A stretch of DNA of 64,000 bases from Bombus terrestris (lineage: Eukaryota > Arthropoda > Insecta > Hymenoptera > Apidae), in the NCBI RefSeq assembly GCF_910591885.1, contig NC_063269.1:7254001-7318000 (forward strand), read 5' to 3'. Made by a program: the position numbers and the translations under genes. Shown here one piece after another: positions 1-12,663 of the stretch. Position 1 is the first letter of the stretch. Each line of letters starts with the position of its first letter. The notes below the pieces were generated by a model. The model saw only the letters and a list, made by a program, of their open reading frames with translations. It ran no database searches and was not told the origin of the DNA.

Positions 1-2299
1 ACGAGCTGAAACTTCGGAACTACGTTAATTAGAAAATGAACACGGGTCGGGTCAGCGTGGCGGTATACGCGAATCGTGCGATTTTTAATTTCTAACTTGC
101 GCGTGTAACGCTGATGTAAGTTTCAGAACGGCGGTCTCAGGTGACGTCGCGACGACAGCCAAACTGGCTAAAATAGTACGTGGCGTACGATGAGTTGTAA
201 CAAAACCTCCAACAACCTAACATTTCCTTCGTAACGTCGAGAACTTTTAACACATTGTTCGCACTTGTTCATATGAATTTTTTTAACTTATTGCAATCGA
301 GCATTACGCGAACACAGAAACTGTAGCACGTAAGTACGTCTGGTATGCAAGGAAGTATGCTACATGTAAGAGTTACAGCTATGATAAAGGAAAGAACGTA
401 AAAATTTTCGTAAAAGCAAGCGAGAAAATGTGAAATTTAGTTGCCAATATAAATAATTTATTTAGGCTAGTAATATATCTTACTTGAGATTTATTCGAAA
501 TTAATAAATAAACCATTTAATATTTATGTCTGAATTATCTCTGAATCTTTTAAACGTCTTACAATTATATTTATATTAAGATTTTACGATCTTTTCTAGC
601 GTAAGGAGTATGTAAGATAGCGAAGATTTTTCGATAGTCCTCGACGATTGAAAGAATAAGATTAACAAGTCACTTTTATGAAATATTTTTTAAAATTCGT
701 GGCTCTTCGTTGTCGATATACTTACGAAACTTGTGCTTTTCATTGATTACTTAAAAATGAATGTCCTTAGAATTCTAAAAATGGTTGTGTCATTTATTTA
801 GCTATTTCGTGTTATCGACGAATATGCGAATTTTGCCGATAATGTATTTCCAATGTCAATTTCTTCATCTCGCGAACTACCTGCCAACTTTAAAGCGTCT
901 CGTTTCAACTTCCCCTCAGTCAACCAAAATTTCAACTCGACTCCAATCAACTAAAATTTGTAATTCTGCCAACTCAAACGAAATTCGCTCAAAACTTTCG
1001 AAGCTATTAACGTTCAAATCCTTCTAGCTCTCTGTTAACCATCTTCGTAACCAAATAATTTCAATCAACAACTTGTCACTTTCGAATGCAGCTCGCGCCA
1101 TTCGTTCTCGCGCGCCCGTTCACCACCCCTTTCTGTCGAACGTAAAATCGGCTCGCTAATTTGTTTTCTTCGCGTAATACGGAACGTGGTCGTGCGATTA
1201 AATTGCACTCGCCGAAACAGAAATACACGCGTGCCTAGTTTTTCCAGTTCTCTTGATACGCGGAACACGTATCGTCGCTGGAAATCTTGTTTCAGAATCG
1301 AACAGTAAATGGCGCGTAATATTGGTCACCGTTAGTAAAAATGTCAGTGGAAATTCATTACTCGCCAAAGCGTAACGATAATCACGATAAGCGTTGTTAT
1401 TTTTCAGATCGGCCAACGATATATGGAATTTTCTCTTTTCCTTCTTTGCAAGCTGCTTTTACGCGGGACATTTTTCGAATATTTCGAAGTATATTTCTCA
1501 AATATTTCATGTTTCAAATATTTATTTATTTTGTTAGCGTTCGTATGTAATATATTCTTTCCTTTACTCTGTCCAGTGAATTTTAATTATATGAATTTAA
1601 TACGAAACTAACGGCGTTGTAACGCTATAGGAACGAAATACGATATAATTAAAAAACTGAGAAGCGATGTAAGTGCAACGTGAATTAGCAAAAATACGCG
1701 ATGCTGGAGAAGCCACGGTCGAAGTATTAAAAAACAAAAACGCCATACTGAATATTATCTAAAGCAGGTAGACACCTGAGATGCTGGCAACGGTAGAAAA
1801 ACCTTAAATATACTGATGCAATGAAATGGTTTCATTGCGATAAACACGGTAATAATGACGATTTTATACAAATGGAAACAGCACACGAAAGCGATAATGG
1901 GACGTGCCTTTTTATGCCGAAGCATTCGCGGCATTCGAGAAAGAGCTTCGAAGTGGTTCGAGGTACAAAAAGAATGTAATAGCAGTTACTTATATTGGAA
2001 AAATTGTGGCATTCAGCAGCCAAGAAGGTGTAGGCTCCATAGACGTTTACAGAATCTGTCAATTAATCTTAATCCATATTTGAATAAATGAAATTTGAAC
2101 AGTTTCGTTTCCCTATTAGCTCGGACAAGAGAGATTTTACTGTAATTTGAAACATGTAGACGATAGTATGATTTTCTTTTGTCCATCGATTTGTCTTTTC
2201 GTATATTTATTTGCTAACGTTGTATTTCTATTTACCAATTGGAACCAAATACGTACTTTACCCTCGTAATTCAAAGATTATTGTTCGTCTCAACGACTG
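1..2299. other. AT-rich noncoding DNA, no gene seen
   Basis: No open frame here has a recognisable protein signature or convincing start context. The stretch is AT-rich, with a somewhat more CpG-rich part near 1080-1330. No tRNA, hairpin or repeat with clear ends was found. It is most simply intergenic or intronic sequence. Confidence 0.6.
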
Positions 2300-2894
2300 T
2301 TAACATTAGAACTACCACATCAGTCAAATTGACTGGTTTTACAATTTTATTTTAAAATTCCTACTTCATGTTATATTTTTTCCGCAGTTATGCAATGACT
2401 TTCGCAACGATAACTAAAAGAATAATATAATGAATTTTATTTTGTTTTTTATATATTCAAATTGAAAACAAGTTTGTATCCATGCTACTCATACTAATAC
2501 TAGCCAAATTAACTGGTACTTGTCAGAGTGTAAAAGGATCCTGCAATCTGTTTATCGAACCCCAATTAACCAGTTTCCTCGTTTTGTACAACTTGCCACG
2601 CGTTTTAAAAATTTTTACTGCGTATTATTCGATATGATGATCGCTAGATGCTGACGCTAGAGATATCACACGAGTCAAAACGACTGGTTCGATAATTTTA
2701 TAAATGTGTTAACCCTCGTTTAGGAATAATGGTCACAGATGGATTAATAATACGAAAAATGCGCTACATAACATGGAATTCCATTTATAAGAAAGTAATA
2801 AATCAATAAATATAAAAATATTTTATTATTACGTATTTTTTACTGGTTTTGGTAGAAATAGCTTCGTGTTAACTATCGGTAGTTCTAGCGTTAA
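2300..2894. mobile_element. TTAA-target non-autonomous DNA transposon (piggyBac-like MITE), long copy
   Basis: The element is bounded by TTAA at 2300-2303 and 2891-2894. Just inside are matching inverted ends, CATTAGAACTACC on the left and GGTAGTTCTAGCG on the right, so 11 of 13 positions pair. TTAA target sites are the mark of the piggyBac superfamily. There is no transposase frame. The motif AGTCAAAxTGACTGGT recurs inside (2321-2336, variant at 2501-2516, 2673-2688). The part from about 2654 to the right end aligns along its length with the shorter copy at 8992-9247. The long copy therefore looks composite, with an extra 350 bp on its left that starts with a second copy of the family's head sequence. 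Superfamily assignment rests on target site and ends only. Confidence 0.75.
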
Positions 2895-5800
2895 AGGCGT
2901 GACTACGCTTTTAAAAAGCTTCACGAACTATATCTTCAGACCTGACAGAACCTCCCATTTTCAGCTGTTTCACATTACGATAATTCTCTTTGCTCATAAA
3001 GTAACATTAAAATAAAACAGTCAACTGAAACCTACTCTTATCATGTTCTTTCCCTGTGATTTCGATACGCCGTTGTAGTAACGATTTCCAAGCTAACTTC
3101 TCATTTCTTCATCGTCTTACATTCCCTTTAAATTCCTATCGGACGATACCGAACGAAGGAAAGCCCTAAGCAAACGCGACAGAAGGTGACGATGTGGTTT
3201 CGCCAAATCGAATTTCAACGCGCCGTTCATTGACCGCAATTTCACGTCCGAGAAGAAGCCTTGGCGAATTAATCGTGTGTAATAGCCACGGCGAAGCGAC
3301 GCATCGAACGTCGATGACGTCGGGGCGAAACGTCCGTAGTCTTTGCAAGCTTGCAATTATTTAAATGGCTGCCTGTTAAGAGAGCCCTCTATTATACCGT
3401 CCACGATGAAGGAAAAACCCGCTGGCTGATACACGCAGAACCCACGGAACATACAAGAATTTATCTTAGGAACTGTTTTTCAGTGCTCGCACCGTCATCG
3501 ATTAAGCTGCTGCCGAACTTTTTGCCTGGCCAATGAGACTCAGCTTGTTCAATCAGGGAAATTGTTGCGCAGTCTGCGGTCTTTGCGCTTAATGGATCCT
3601 TCGATACGCGAGAAAAAGGACGTCTGCTCGAGCTGATGGTTGCAGACAGTAGAAAAAGACGCTGATTGCTGTAACGAGCGGACGTACTACGTTTGTTGTT
3701 ATATCTTACGAATCAAAGTGAAGCATTATTGGCGCTAGTTTTTAATACGATAGATTGGAGAACTCGTATCGAAAATTAGCCCTGCCAATTTACTATTTGT
3801 TATTGCCTTTTTGTTATTTTCTATTTTCTTCTAGAAAAATTAGAAAATAAGTTTTATTTGGGCTTTATTCGTCACAGACAAATTGAAAGGTTTCATTGGG
3901 TTCTTAAAGTCTATAGACTGGCCTGTTTATGTCAATAAATTACCAACCTCGAGCCGCGATAATTGGATAGAACGAACGAAAAATTAAACGGAAATAGAGC
4001 ATTTCTATTCAAACGCTCTTTCCTCGTTTAATTGCTTGTTAAATATGACCTGTTCCTTTTCAAGCGAAACATAGTGCGCCCTTCATTTATAACTGGCAAA
4101 ATGCATTCGAAATCGTTGGATTTTCCATTTCAAAATCAACAACGAAGAATTCAGAGTTTTAAATTCAATCGTGCAAAATATTAAAATACATGTTCAATGA
4201 TTATTAAGTATTAAAAAAATACAGTGAGGCATATGAATCTTTCGTTTTTGAAAATAAGAACTAAGCTGAAACCTATTGATAGTCCTTATATACTATATAT
4301 GCACAAAAAAACCCAGCCATAAAGCTGCGGAAAATTATTTAGAATAATTGTTTTGTATAAAAATTCGAAGATACGTTAAAACATATATATACACATATTT
4401 TTGCACAAATAACAAACAATTTTCTTACAATCTTTCCTTACAACGTGTAAGTATCTCTATATGTTTAATGTATTTCTTGCAATACTCTCTATCAAAAGGA
4501 AACCCGACAAAAGGAAAAAGGACGTCCAGAATCTTTTTTTTTTTTTTTTACTATTACATCATTTTTTCTTCAGACTGAAATTAATAAATATTTTGTCGTT
4601 ATTCGTTCCTCACTAACAATGAACCTCTCTCACCATTGTTTCTGCTGAGAATTGTGCATCATAATTGCCGAAATAAAAGTAAAGAAACACTAAGGTTACG
4701 CTTAGGATTCATATTAAAATAGTTTTAGATTTATTTAATAAATGATTTCCAGGATCTTCGTCGATATACATCTGCACGCGTCTCAGCACTCTCTTTGTCT
4801 CGCCATCTTCTATACCACACTGCCAACGAAACAGTTACATTCATCTGTTTTCCCAGACGCTGTGCACACACATACTTCCATACACTCATACGTGTGTCAC
4901 TACTACGCGGCTGATCCTGTCTTGTGTGGCACACAAAATTATACGTATCTCGATAGTTTCGAAAGGTTTTCTATTGGTATTCGACAATTATTAACGAAAT
5001 AAGGCATCGAGACCGACTATCCCGAAACACAACTTTGCCTGAAACCTCCTTATTCCTTGGAACCTTTCATTCACTGTGCGAAAGCACATAAAGATAAGCA
5101 GATTCCGGAAACTCTCGAACGATTCGTGAACAAAGTGCGAGCAGTTCGACGAGCAACGTTAAGCCCAAACAGGGATTAACGATCGAACTACGAACAACGA
5201 AAACAGCAGCCCGGTAACATCATGGTAAATATTAATTCTCGTGCATGTGAGGAAGCTGTTCGCGAACTAGCACCTCCAAGCTTAAATGGTAATGTACATC
5301 GTGAATTCTAAGCGTTCTTTACACCCGAAGCAAGATGCGCGCCGAAACGGCTCTTTTCGATGCTACCCTCCTCGACTGTACCTCTCTTTCGTTATTCTCA
5401 TAATACGCGAGAAACCGGGCGGCAAGATTTACGCCTGGCGCATTCAAAATTTACGACGAAAGGGGTGTTAACCCTCCGGAATGCAAAGAACCACGGCTTT
5501 ACACTGTTAGCAGTCGGGTTATTGTGCTATCAATATTTGATGTTCGTCGCGTTCTCTCGGCGCGCTGTGTCGAAAACGATTAAAATGGATGTGCGAGCAG
5601 AGTATTGTTAATCTTCCTCTGTCTTAGAGTATTCTTCGAAACTCGAAGGGACGGAGATTAAGTTCCGCCGTCTTCGTAACACGCAATCTGTCGGCGAAAG
5701 ATTTACAGGCGTTAGGCGCTTTAATTCTTACGAACAGACTGCCGATGTTTATTCAAATTCATATTTTTAGAAAAACAATCGGAGAGCAACGGAAAATTTA

Positions 5801-5953
5801 AGTAGAAATTTGTGATACACGAAATTGTAAATAAAATAAGATATCTTGGATATATGTTGGATTTTTCAATTGTTTATATTTAAATATTTTAACACTATTT
5901 ATTTATACGTCACTTGCGTGTATTACCGTCTTACAATTCATCGTCGATACAAC
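2895..5953. other. noncoding DNA, no gene seen
   Basis: Mixed AT-rich sequence with moderately CpG-rich parts near 3120-3560 and 5290-5720. A run of T lies near 4533-4549. The short open frames do not resemble proteins I know and overlap on both strands, as expected by chance. No repeat with definable ends was found. Confidence 0.55.
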
Positions 5954-6173
5954 TATCGGTTGTCCGAAAAGTTTCTTTCGTTTTATAAGGTAATAATAGA
6001 CGCACAATGTTTTTTGTTTTATATTAGTTTGTTGAATTATGCACGAACATAATAATAGAAATATAACGAAATGGATCATATCTAATTCAATAAAATAATA
6101 TAAAACAGAAATTGTTGTTCATCGTCGTATTATCACCTTATGAAACGAAAGAAACTTTTCGGACAACCTAATA
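5954..6173. mobile_element. mariner-type MITE, palindromic-end form, copy 1
   Basis: TA at 5954-5955 and 6172-6173 flanks an element of about 216 bp. The right end is an inverted copy of the left, built on GGTTGTCCGAAAAGTTTC, and pairing extends about 45 bp before it decays. There is no transposase frame. TA target sites and this terminal sequence fit the Tc1/mariner superfamily. The internal sequence matches the copy at 32727-32945 along its whole length. The right half also matches the three copies at 38721, 50655 and 61444, while the left half does not. Confidence 0.85.
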
Positions 6174-7051
6174 AATAAAAGTTCAGCGAATCCGAAAAAA
6201 CAGTACCATTAGCCTTTTATTGTATCCATATAAATATACCGATTGTTATTTTCGCCAACTTGATTCGAATTGACTACTGATCAAAACATCGCTCTATTAC
6301 CATTCCATTTTACCTCGTCATTTACCAATCTCACTATAGTTTTGTTAAGTATCCCATTAGCTTTTCTTAAACGTGAAACCGCATTGAATGCAGGTACCAG
6401 AATACGCTACACAATTAAATGGGGCAAACGCATAAGGGCCTCGGAGAAAGATTAAGCCACAATGGAGTAGAACGGCGGAAAGTGTGACTCGTTCGTGACG
6501 CTCTTGAAACGAGATTTACCGCGGACTTCCACCCCTTTGCCACCCCCTCCACGAGCGACTTCTTAATCTCGTCACCTCTTCACGATATTCTCCGCTTTTG
6601 CTAATCCAATTTTCCGCTTAAAAAGAACGAATTTTAAAACGATCTCGCGGCTAACCGAAAGGTGTTTTAATTATTTTTCTGCCATTAAGGAAACGATTAT
6701 ATTTTCCGATGTTATCGCGCCTATTCTTGATAACCCAGCTTTCAGTCGACCGACTCATGCAATCCAAGATTCGTTTAATTGTTTCGTCGTTACTTTACTC
6801 GTTCGTCGGCATTTTATCGTACGAACAAAGAAAATAAATACGTATAGTAATAGGTTCGTTATGCCAGCGAATCGCTTACGTTTACCATTTTTCCTTTAAT
6901 TCTAATTAACGTCGCTCTTACTTGTCGGCCGAATTTCTTAATCTGCTGCCATCTCTGTTTGCTACGATCGATTATTCCCAAATTAAGAGCAACCGAAGCG
7001 TTTTATCAAGTTTTCGGTATTTACACCGAGTTGCTAAGGTGTCCGGTCAAT
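6174..7051. other. noncoding DNA with a short GC-rich patch
   Basis: AT-rich sequence except for a CpG- and C-rich patch near 6460-6600. No coding frame or structured RNA was recognised. Confidence 0.5.
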
Positions 7052-7136
7052 TATTGGGTTAGCAACTAAGTAATTGCGGATTTTATCGATACCATCTATT
7101 GACAAAATCCGCAATCACTTAGTTGCCAACCCAGTA
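7052..7136. mobile_element. 85 bp mariner-type hairpin (minimal MITE)
   Basis: Two arms of about 36 bp are near-perfect inverted copies. The left reads TATTGGGTTAGCAACTAAGT and onward; the right arm, reverse-complemented, reads TACTGGGTTGGCAACTAAGT and onward. About 13 bp separate them. The outermost bases are TA on both sides, as in mariner target duplications, and GGGTTGGCAACTAAGT is a classic mariner inverted-terminal-repeat type. This is essentially two mariner ends joined with almost nothing between them. It is a different family from the GTTGTCCGAAAAG elements. Confidence 0.85.
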
Positions 7137-8991
7137 GGTTTTTCATTTCGTATCCCAAAAACGATATTTTAAAGAATTTCAATGAATATTATACACATAG
7201 CTATATGTATCAGTGTGTGTTTATTGTACTGTCCGTTTTCACTGACTATGCCGTTATGCAATCATATAAATGCAAATATGACTGTATTCATAAATAAATA
7301 TTCATATAATAAATATTTCATAATATTGGTGTATAATACGATTGTGTTTATATGTATTCATATAAGTACGATTGTATTGGGAATTGAACAATCGCACTTA
7401 TACGCTTCAGAGATCAATGAAACGAATATACATTTTTTCATGTACGCTTTTTTCAATTCAAAAAATCTTCAAATTTTGCACATAAATTACTGGTAAAAAC
7501 ATTTTGCTTTATATTTGTTATTCATTTTTCTCTTCTATCGTTTCGCTGCTAGTAATAAAAAGGCCTTTCTGAAACTAATAATGTTACAAAGATCGATTAT
7601 TTCCATTTGGCCGACGTAATATATGTACAAACGTACGCGTTTTACGCAACAGAAATTATCGTTATGCGAAAACTAATTAGCTGCCTTTACATCTAGTAGT
7701 TTCCGCTTCGATATTCATTAAGATGCGAGAAAAGGACATTCAGACGCTTTTCTCTCGAGCGTTCTACGATTTCGCCTTCGTTAACTTCGATTTATTAGCT
7801 GTTAATTGCGACTCACGCTCTCCTCTGCTTTTCATTACGTTCAAAGAAGCCTTTGATTTAATGAACCCTCTGTAATGAAATTTATAAAGTGAAAGAACGC
7901 AACCTTTTACACATTTTCTACGTCATGTACGCCACTTTGACCTGCTTGGTCGTTACGCTTATCAGCTTCGCGAAACATGTATACTTAATCAACTTTTTTT
8001 TTTTCAAGGATAAAAGTATGCATACAATGTGTAATTCAAATTCTCGGCCTTGTTAAATTCATGAATACTGATGAATAAAAGCTCGCAACAGTGGCGTCGA
8101 GTCTTTTAAATTGTCTCCGCTTATCGAGCTTACGATCTTTTGCCACCAAAGCGTTTATTTATGGCTCTTAATTTATGAATCACGCCAAGTAGAAATCAAT
8201 AGAGTGCGTTTTAATTTGCGTGGTCACGAAGTCTCGGGAAAAAAGATTTACGCAAAATTTATCGCCGTTCGTCTTCCTCCTGTTAGTCATAAACGTGCGT
8301 TCTTAGAAGCTCGCTATGAAAAGAGTAATCGTAGACGATTCGTAAAGTTTCTGAAGCTTTTTACGTTAAATATCAATCTGTTTGTAGCATCGTAATAAAA
8401 AATTGCCAAAGTCGTATTACTTAAAACGTTAAAAAAAAAAAAAAAGAAAGAAAAAGAAAACTAAAAAATACCAGGAATTTGATTTTGACGCGTCCAGGTG
8501 ATCAGGTGCGATGTTCAAATATAAATAAGAAGGGACGATAGAATTTTCATTAAATAACGAATAACGTTATAATGGCTGTAGCTGGATGCGATAAATTAAA
8601 TCACTGGTGGGAGGTTCAATGCGGGCTTCACAGCGAGGCGAATGCGTATACCTAAATGGGGAAAGAAGCAAAGCGCAAATAACAAATTAACTGACTCGAA
8701 CTTGTAACGAGCTTCAAGAACGCTGCCGCCATTTGTTCCTGACACTGTGCGGAAACTACCCCCGTCTTTCTCGACTACAACGGTGATAAGAATAATTGAA
8801 CATAAAATCTCTGTTACGCGAAACAAACACCTTCTGATTTCTCTTTCGTTACTTGCATTTTTCTTTCTCTCCAGATTATTTCAATGCGTAATTACTTGCT
8901 TCCTTACTGATAAATTGGACGCGCACACAAAGTGAAATGTTTTAAAAGCAAACTGAATATGGATGGTTCTTGCCTTGGCACGGAAATTTAA
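7137..8991. other. noncoding DNA, no gene seen
   Basis: AT-rich. The open frame at 7182-7496 is very rich in Ile, Asn and Tyr, as AT-rich chance frames are. An A-rich run lies near 8429-8465. No repeats with clear boundaries were seen. Confidence 0.55.
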
Positions 8992-9247
8992 TTAACGCTA
9001 GAACTACCACAACAATCAAAATGACTGGTGTCACAATTTTATAAATGTACCAATCCTCGTTTAAGGATCGTGATCCTAGACCAGTTAATAATGTGAAAAA
9101 TGTACTATATAGCATGGAATTCCTTTTGTACGAAAGTAGTAAATCAATGAATATAAAAATATTCTATCGTTGCGTATTTTTTAAAAAGCAATCATTTTGA
9201 CTGGTTTTGATATAAATCGTTTTAACTGTCGATAGTTTTAGTGTTAA
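8992..9247. mobile_element. TTAA-target non-autonomous DNA transposon (piggyBac-like MITE), short copy
   Basis: TTAA at 8992-8995 and 9244-9247 flanks a 248 bp core. The left end is CGCTAGAACTACC; the right end, reverse-complemented, is CACTAAAACTATC, so the right end has decayed. The first 60 bp match the head of the 2300-2894 element and the rest matches its last 210 bp. AGTCAAAxTGACTGG-type motifs recur near 9014-9030 and 9190-9206. No coding capacity. Confidence 0.75.
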
Positions 9248-9409
9248 GAACTGGCGATAATGTTTAAACTATTATTTACAGCAACGTGAAAATTGTTCTT
9301 GTATCATAGTATACACACAGGCATCTATGTTACCATTAAAAACAAAAAGATTAGACATCTACCATGGAATTGTCTGTACAAAATCTCGCAAATTCCGCGA
9401 ACTAAAATT

Positions 9410-9536
9410 TAAAATTTATTTATTTAAAATTTAAAATTTAAAATTCTAAAATTTATTTATTTAAAATTTAAAATTTAAAATTCTAAAATTTATTTATTTA
9501 AAATTTAAAATTTAAAATTCTAAAATTTATTTAGAA
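9410..9536. repeat. minisatellite, 37 bp unit, about 3.4 copies
   Basis: The landmark TTCT recurs at 9444, 9481 and 9518, giving an exact 37 bp period. Units consist only of A/T except for one C each and are nearly identical, built from TTTAAAATTT subunits and one TTATTTATTT block. Near-identity suggests recent expansion. Confidence 0.9.
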
Positions 9537-11449
9537 TTTTGCGAGCGTAATCACGAGAGTCGTGTCTCGTTACGGCGTTCATGAAATTTCAAAATGTTTT
9601 CTACAACGCGTCTAAAACGTCCATAAGAAATCTCTATAAATATTTCAATGTTTTTCGCCAGCCACTGTACATGCATACGTTACGGATATGTCTAAATGTT
9701 GAACTCTATGTAACAGACTTAACATGGAAATTAAAGATTCGGTTATGCATTTTCCAATCTCTCTAAATGCTATTTCTAATCTCGCTAAACATTTTCCAAT
9801 CTCGATTTTCCACGTTGCCAGGACTATACTCTACGTAACCCTACCATTGAAAGAAGATTCGTTCGTTCAAGGATTACAGCAAGATACGAACTTTTCCTCG
9901 TTACGTGTAAGCATCTGAATATCCGGAACACGCCTTTCATTCGATTTACGAGCATGGAGAAGCATTGAAACGGACAGCCAATCCGGGAACGTGAAAGGAA
10001 ATTCGTGGGCACGAAGGGAACGAAGGGAAAAAAGAGAAATTCGCGAGTACAAAGATTTCGATCGTTAAAGGGACAGTTACCAGTAGAAACAGGGCCGAAT
10101 GAAAAGAAGACAAAAGCGTCGTCGTCCCGAGAGGATTTCCTTTAACTGTGAAATATTTACGAACGGTGTATTCCACGAGATCAGCGATCAAGGAAAGAAA
10201 TTCGCATTCGTATTTGTCAAAAGCATGCAACCGGGCGAAAAAACGCGAAGAAAAGGATAGGGGAAACGTTTTCCCTCCCTCGCTCATGTCAAACAGATGG
10301 CCCGTGTTTTCTTCCAGTTACTCGTCCTTTCGAATTTCCAACAATTTCCCTTCTTTTTCTTTCTTCCGCTTTTTCTCGCTTTTGCCCGGCCTTCGTGGAA
10401 TGCAACGGAAAGGAACAAATGCGAGGAAAGCGCGTTCACTCGCGGGCGTTAATTAATTTTTCTCCTTGGTTCTTTAAGACTTGTGTTTCGTTGCTTTCAA
10501 TGGAAACGTCAGGCTTAGAACGAGGTTACCTACGCGTCTAAATTTCATTATTGTTAAGGAAGCGAAACACAGAAGGGTAAGAGTAATTACAGTTACCTTT
10601 CACGAGATTAGAATGTAGAATGGTCGCGCTGTAGAATTGCAGCAGCACGGAACAAGCATTATATTTTCTTTGTAAATATCTTTTCCTTGCAGAAATACTG
10701 TGATGTTATTACGTAGTTGGCGTACTAGTATCATTTCATCGTGTTGTTACTTGTATTCTTCGATTATTTTACGCGATCTTTCTCTATCTCAATTATTTTA
10801 CCCAACGAAGATACAGCAGAAGAATACGATACACCGTAGTTTCTATTTTTTACAGGGAACCAGTGTTAAAATTTAGTACATTGTCAGTTAACTAACAAAA
10901 TTAGCTTTTTATTTGATTCGAAATAACGAAGGAAAAGCATGATGAGCGATGGGAAAATATAGTACACAGAAAATTGTCGTACAGTTTCACCAATAAAACA
11001 TTTTACTTCTTATTCGTAGCTTTGTCGATTCTTTTTCTCTTTTCCTCTCGCACACCTATAGAATAGAAATGCTTTCTCTATAAGAACAAATTTAATTCAC
11101 CGTCACCGATAATGCGTGGCTACTTTTTAGAAGCCATTACATTTCTTCAACGAAATATTACACCCTAACGTATCGGCTATGTTAAAAACCTTTCAAAGTG
11201 CCGAGTTTCCGATGAACGTTTTTGCCCGAGTTATTGTGATACGACAATTGAATTACCGAGACGAAGCTTTGGCGATAAGGGGCGCAGAAAAACAGGCACG
11301 CGATCGAGAAAGAGTTTCGAAAGGAAAGTGTAATATGAAATCGTAAAAATTGAAAGGAGGATGTTAACTACGAAGATTGCAGGGGAGAAAATAGCAGTAC
11401 GGAAAGGAAATACTTGTTAAAAACGTACGAACTGGAAAATTTGATGTTA
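9537..11449. other. noncoding DNA with a purine-skewed patch
   Basis: Sequence near 9940-10460 is more CpG-rich, with purine-rich then pyrimidine-rich strand bias. It carries overlapping open frames on both strands (for example 9946-10287 minus and 10148-10456 plus), none recognisable. The remainder is AT-rich and featureless. Confidence 0.5.
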
Positions 11450-11830
11450 CCGTTGTATTTTACATTGTACCCTTTATTTTCTCGAATATTTTTTACCGAA
11501 GCACGATGAAATTGATACAACGAAATTAAATTAAAATTCGTGTCCGATACGTAATTTCCGTGAAAATTTGTTACTATATGTAATATTCTAAATTACATCT
11601 TCTGTTTTCTGGAATATTTTTTACCGGAGTGTAATGAAGTTAGTATAACGAAATTAAATTAAAATTCGTGTCCGATACGTAATTTCTGTAAAAATATGTT
11701 AGTATGTATATTATATTCTACGTTGCACCTTCTGTTTTCTGCGATATTTTTTACTAAAGTATAATGAAGTTTGTATAACGAAATTAAATTAAAATTCGTG
11801 TTCGATACGTAATTTCGTAACGAAAGTGAC
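11450..11830. repeat. tandem repeat, about 129 bp unit, about 3 copies
   Basis: The landmark CGAAATTAAATTAAAATTCG occurs at 11521, 11649 and 11779, so the period is 128 then 130 bp. Each landmark is followed by TGTCCGATACGTAATTT or a one-base variant, and preceded by a GATATTTTTTAC-type block. Units differ by substitutions and small indels. No hairpin or coding potential. Confidence 0.88.
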
Positions 11831-12663
11831 ATGTTAAAAGTCTATACATACGCGTGTATATACGGTGGACTAATTGCAAACGTTTTGCAAGCTGCTACCG
11901 ACACCAACATCCGAACCATGAATATTTTTATTAATCACGACTTACCTGAAACATATAAATAACACACGGTTACTTGAAAATGTCAACTGCATGAATATTG
12001 AGTTCAGCGGATTAAAACGTATTAAAATTCAAATGAAGTGTTATTAATTCACTAACATTATTAATTAACGATACATGTGTCTGTCTCATCTTCGTTTCTC
12101 ACGTAACAAAACTAAATTTAAAAAATATCCTAATGACAGAAAAAATTAGCCACGTGTCCCGTTAACAATAAGATTAAGAATGAGATTATTCTATGAATTC
12201 TTATTCTTCGTGCTCTTAAAAATGGACAAATTTTACCGCGAAATGGGCCGCGATATTCTTAAAAAAAAAAAGAGTAACGTATAGAATTCGAAAGATAACA
12301 TAAATTTCCAGCACGTTGAATCGATCGCAATTTCTGAGGAATAGTTCGATTCAGAATTCAATGTTTCTAAATCCCAAGTTCCAAGAAGTTTCGCAAAGTA
12401 CGGAGAAGTTAGTTTAATCCGGAGAAAAATTCGTCAAAGACCAACAAAAATTCCTTTCAGCACCGATAGAAGAAGTGTTGAAAGTACAACAGGAAAAATT
12501 CTCCACGGTACTTTAGGTGTTCCCTTATTGAAGTTTAAGTAAGTGGAAAAATGCACTGTATCCGTCTCCAGGAAAGTTCATGAATTTCCGGAAAGGTACC
12601 CTACAGTAGTCCGATTTGTACAATAAATAAACTCTTTTTAAGTAAGTAACGATAAACTGAATA
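11831..12663. other. AT-rich noncoding DNA, no gene seen
   Basis: No coding frame, RNA gene or bounded repeat was recognised between the 129 bp tandem repeat and the foldback element. Confidence 0.5.

Noticed and set aside
9410..9536. Regular repeats considered as a CRISPR array
   Set aside because: Direct tandem units without spacers, in a eukaryotic context.
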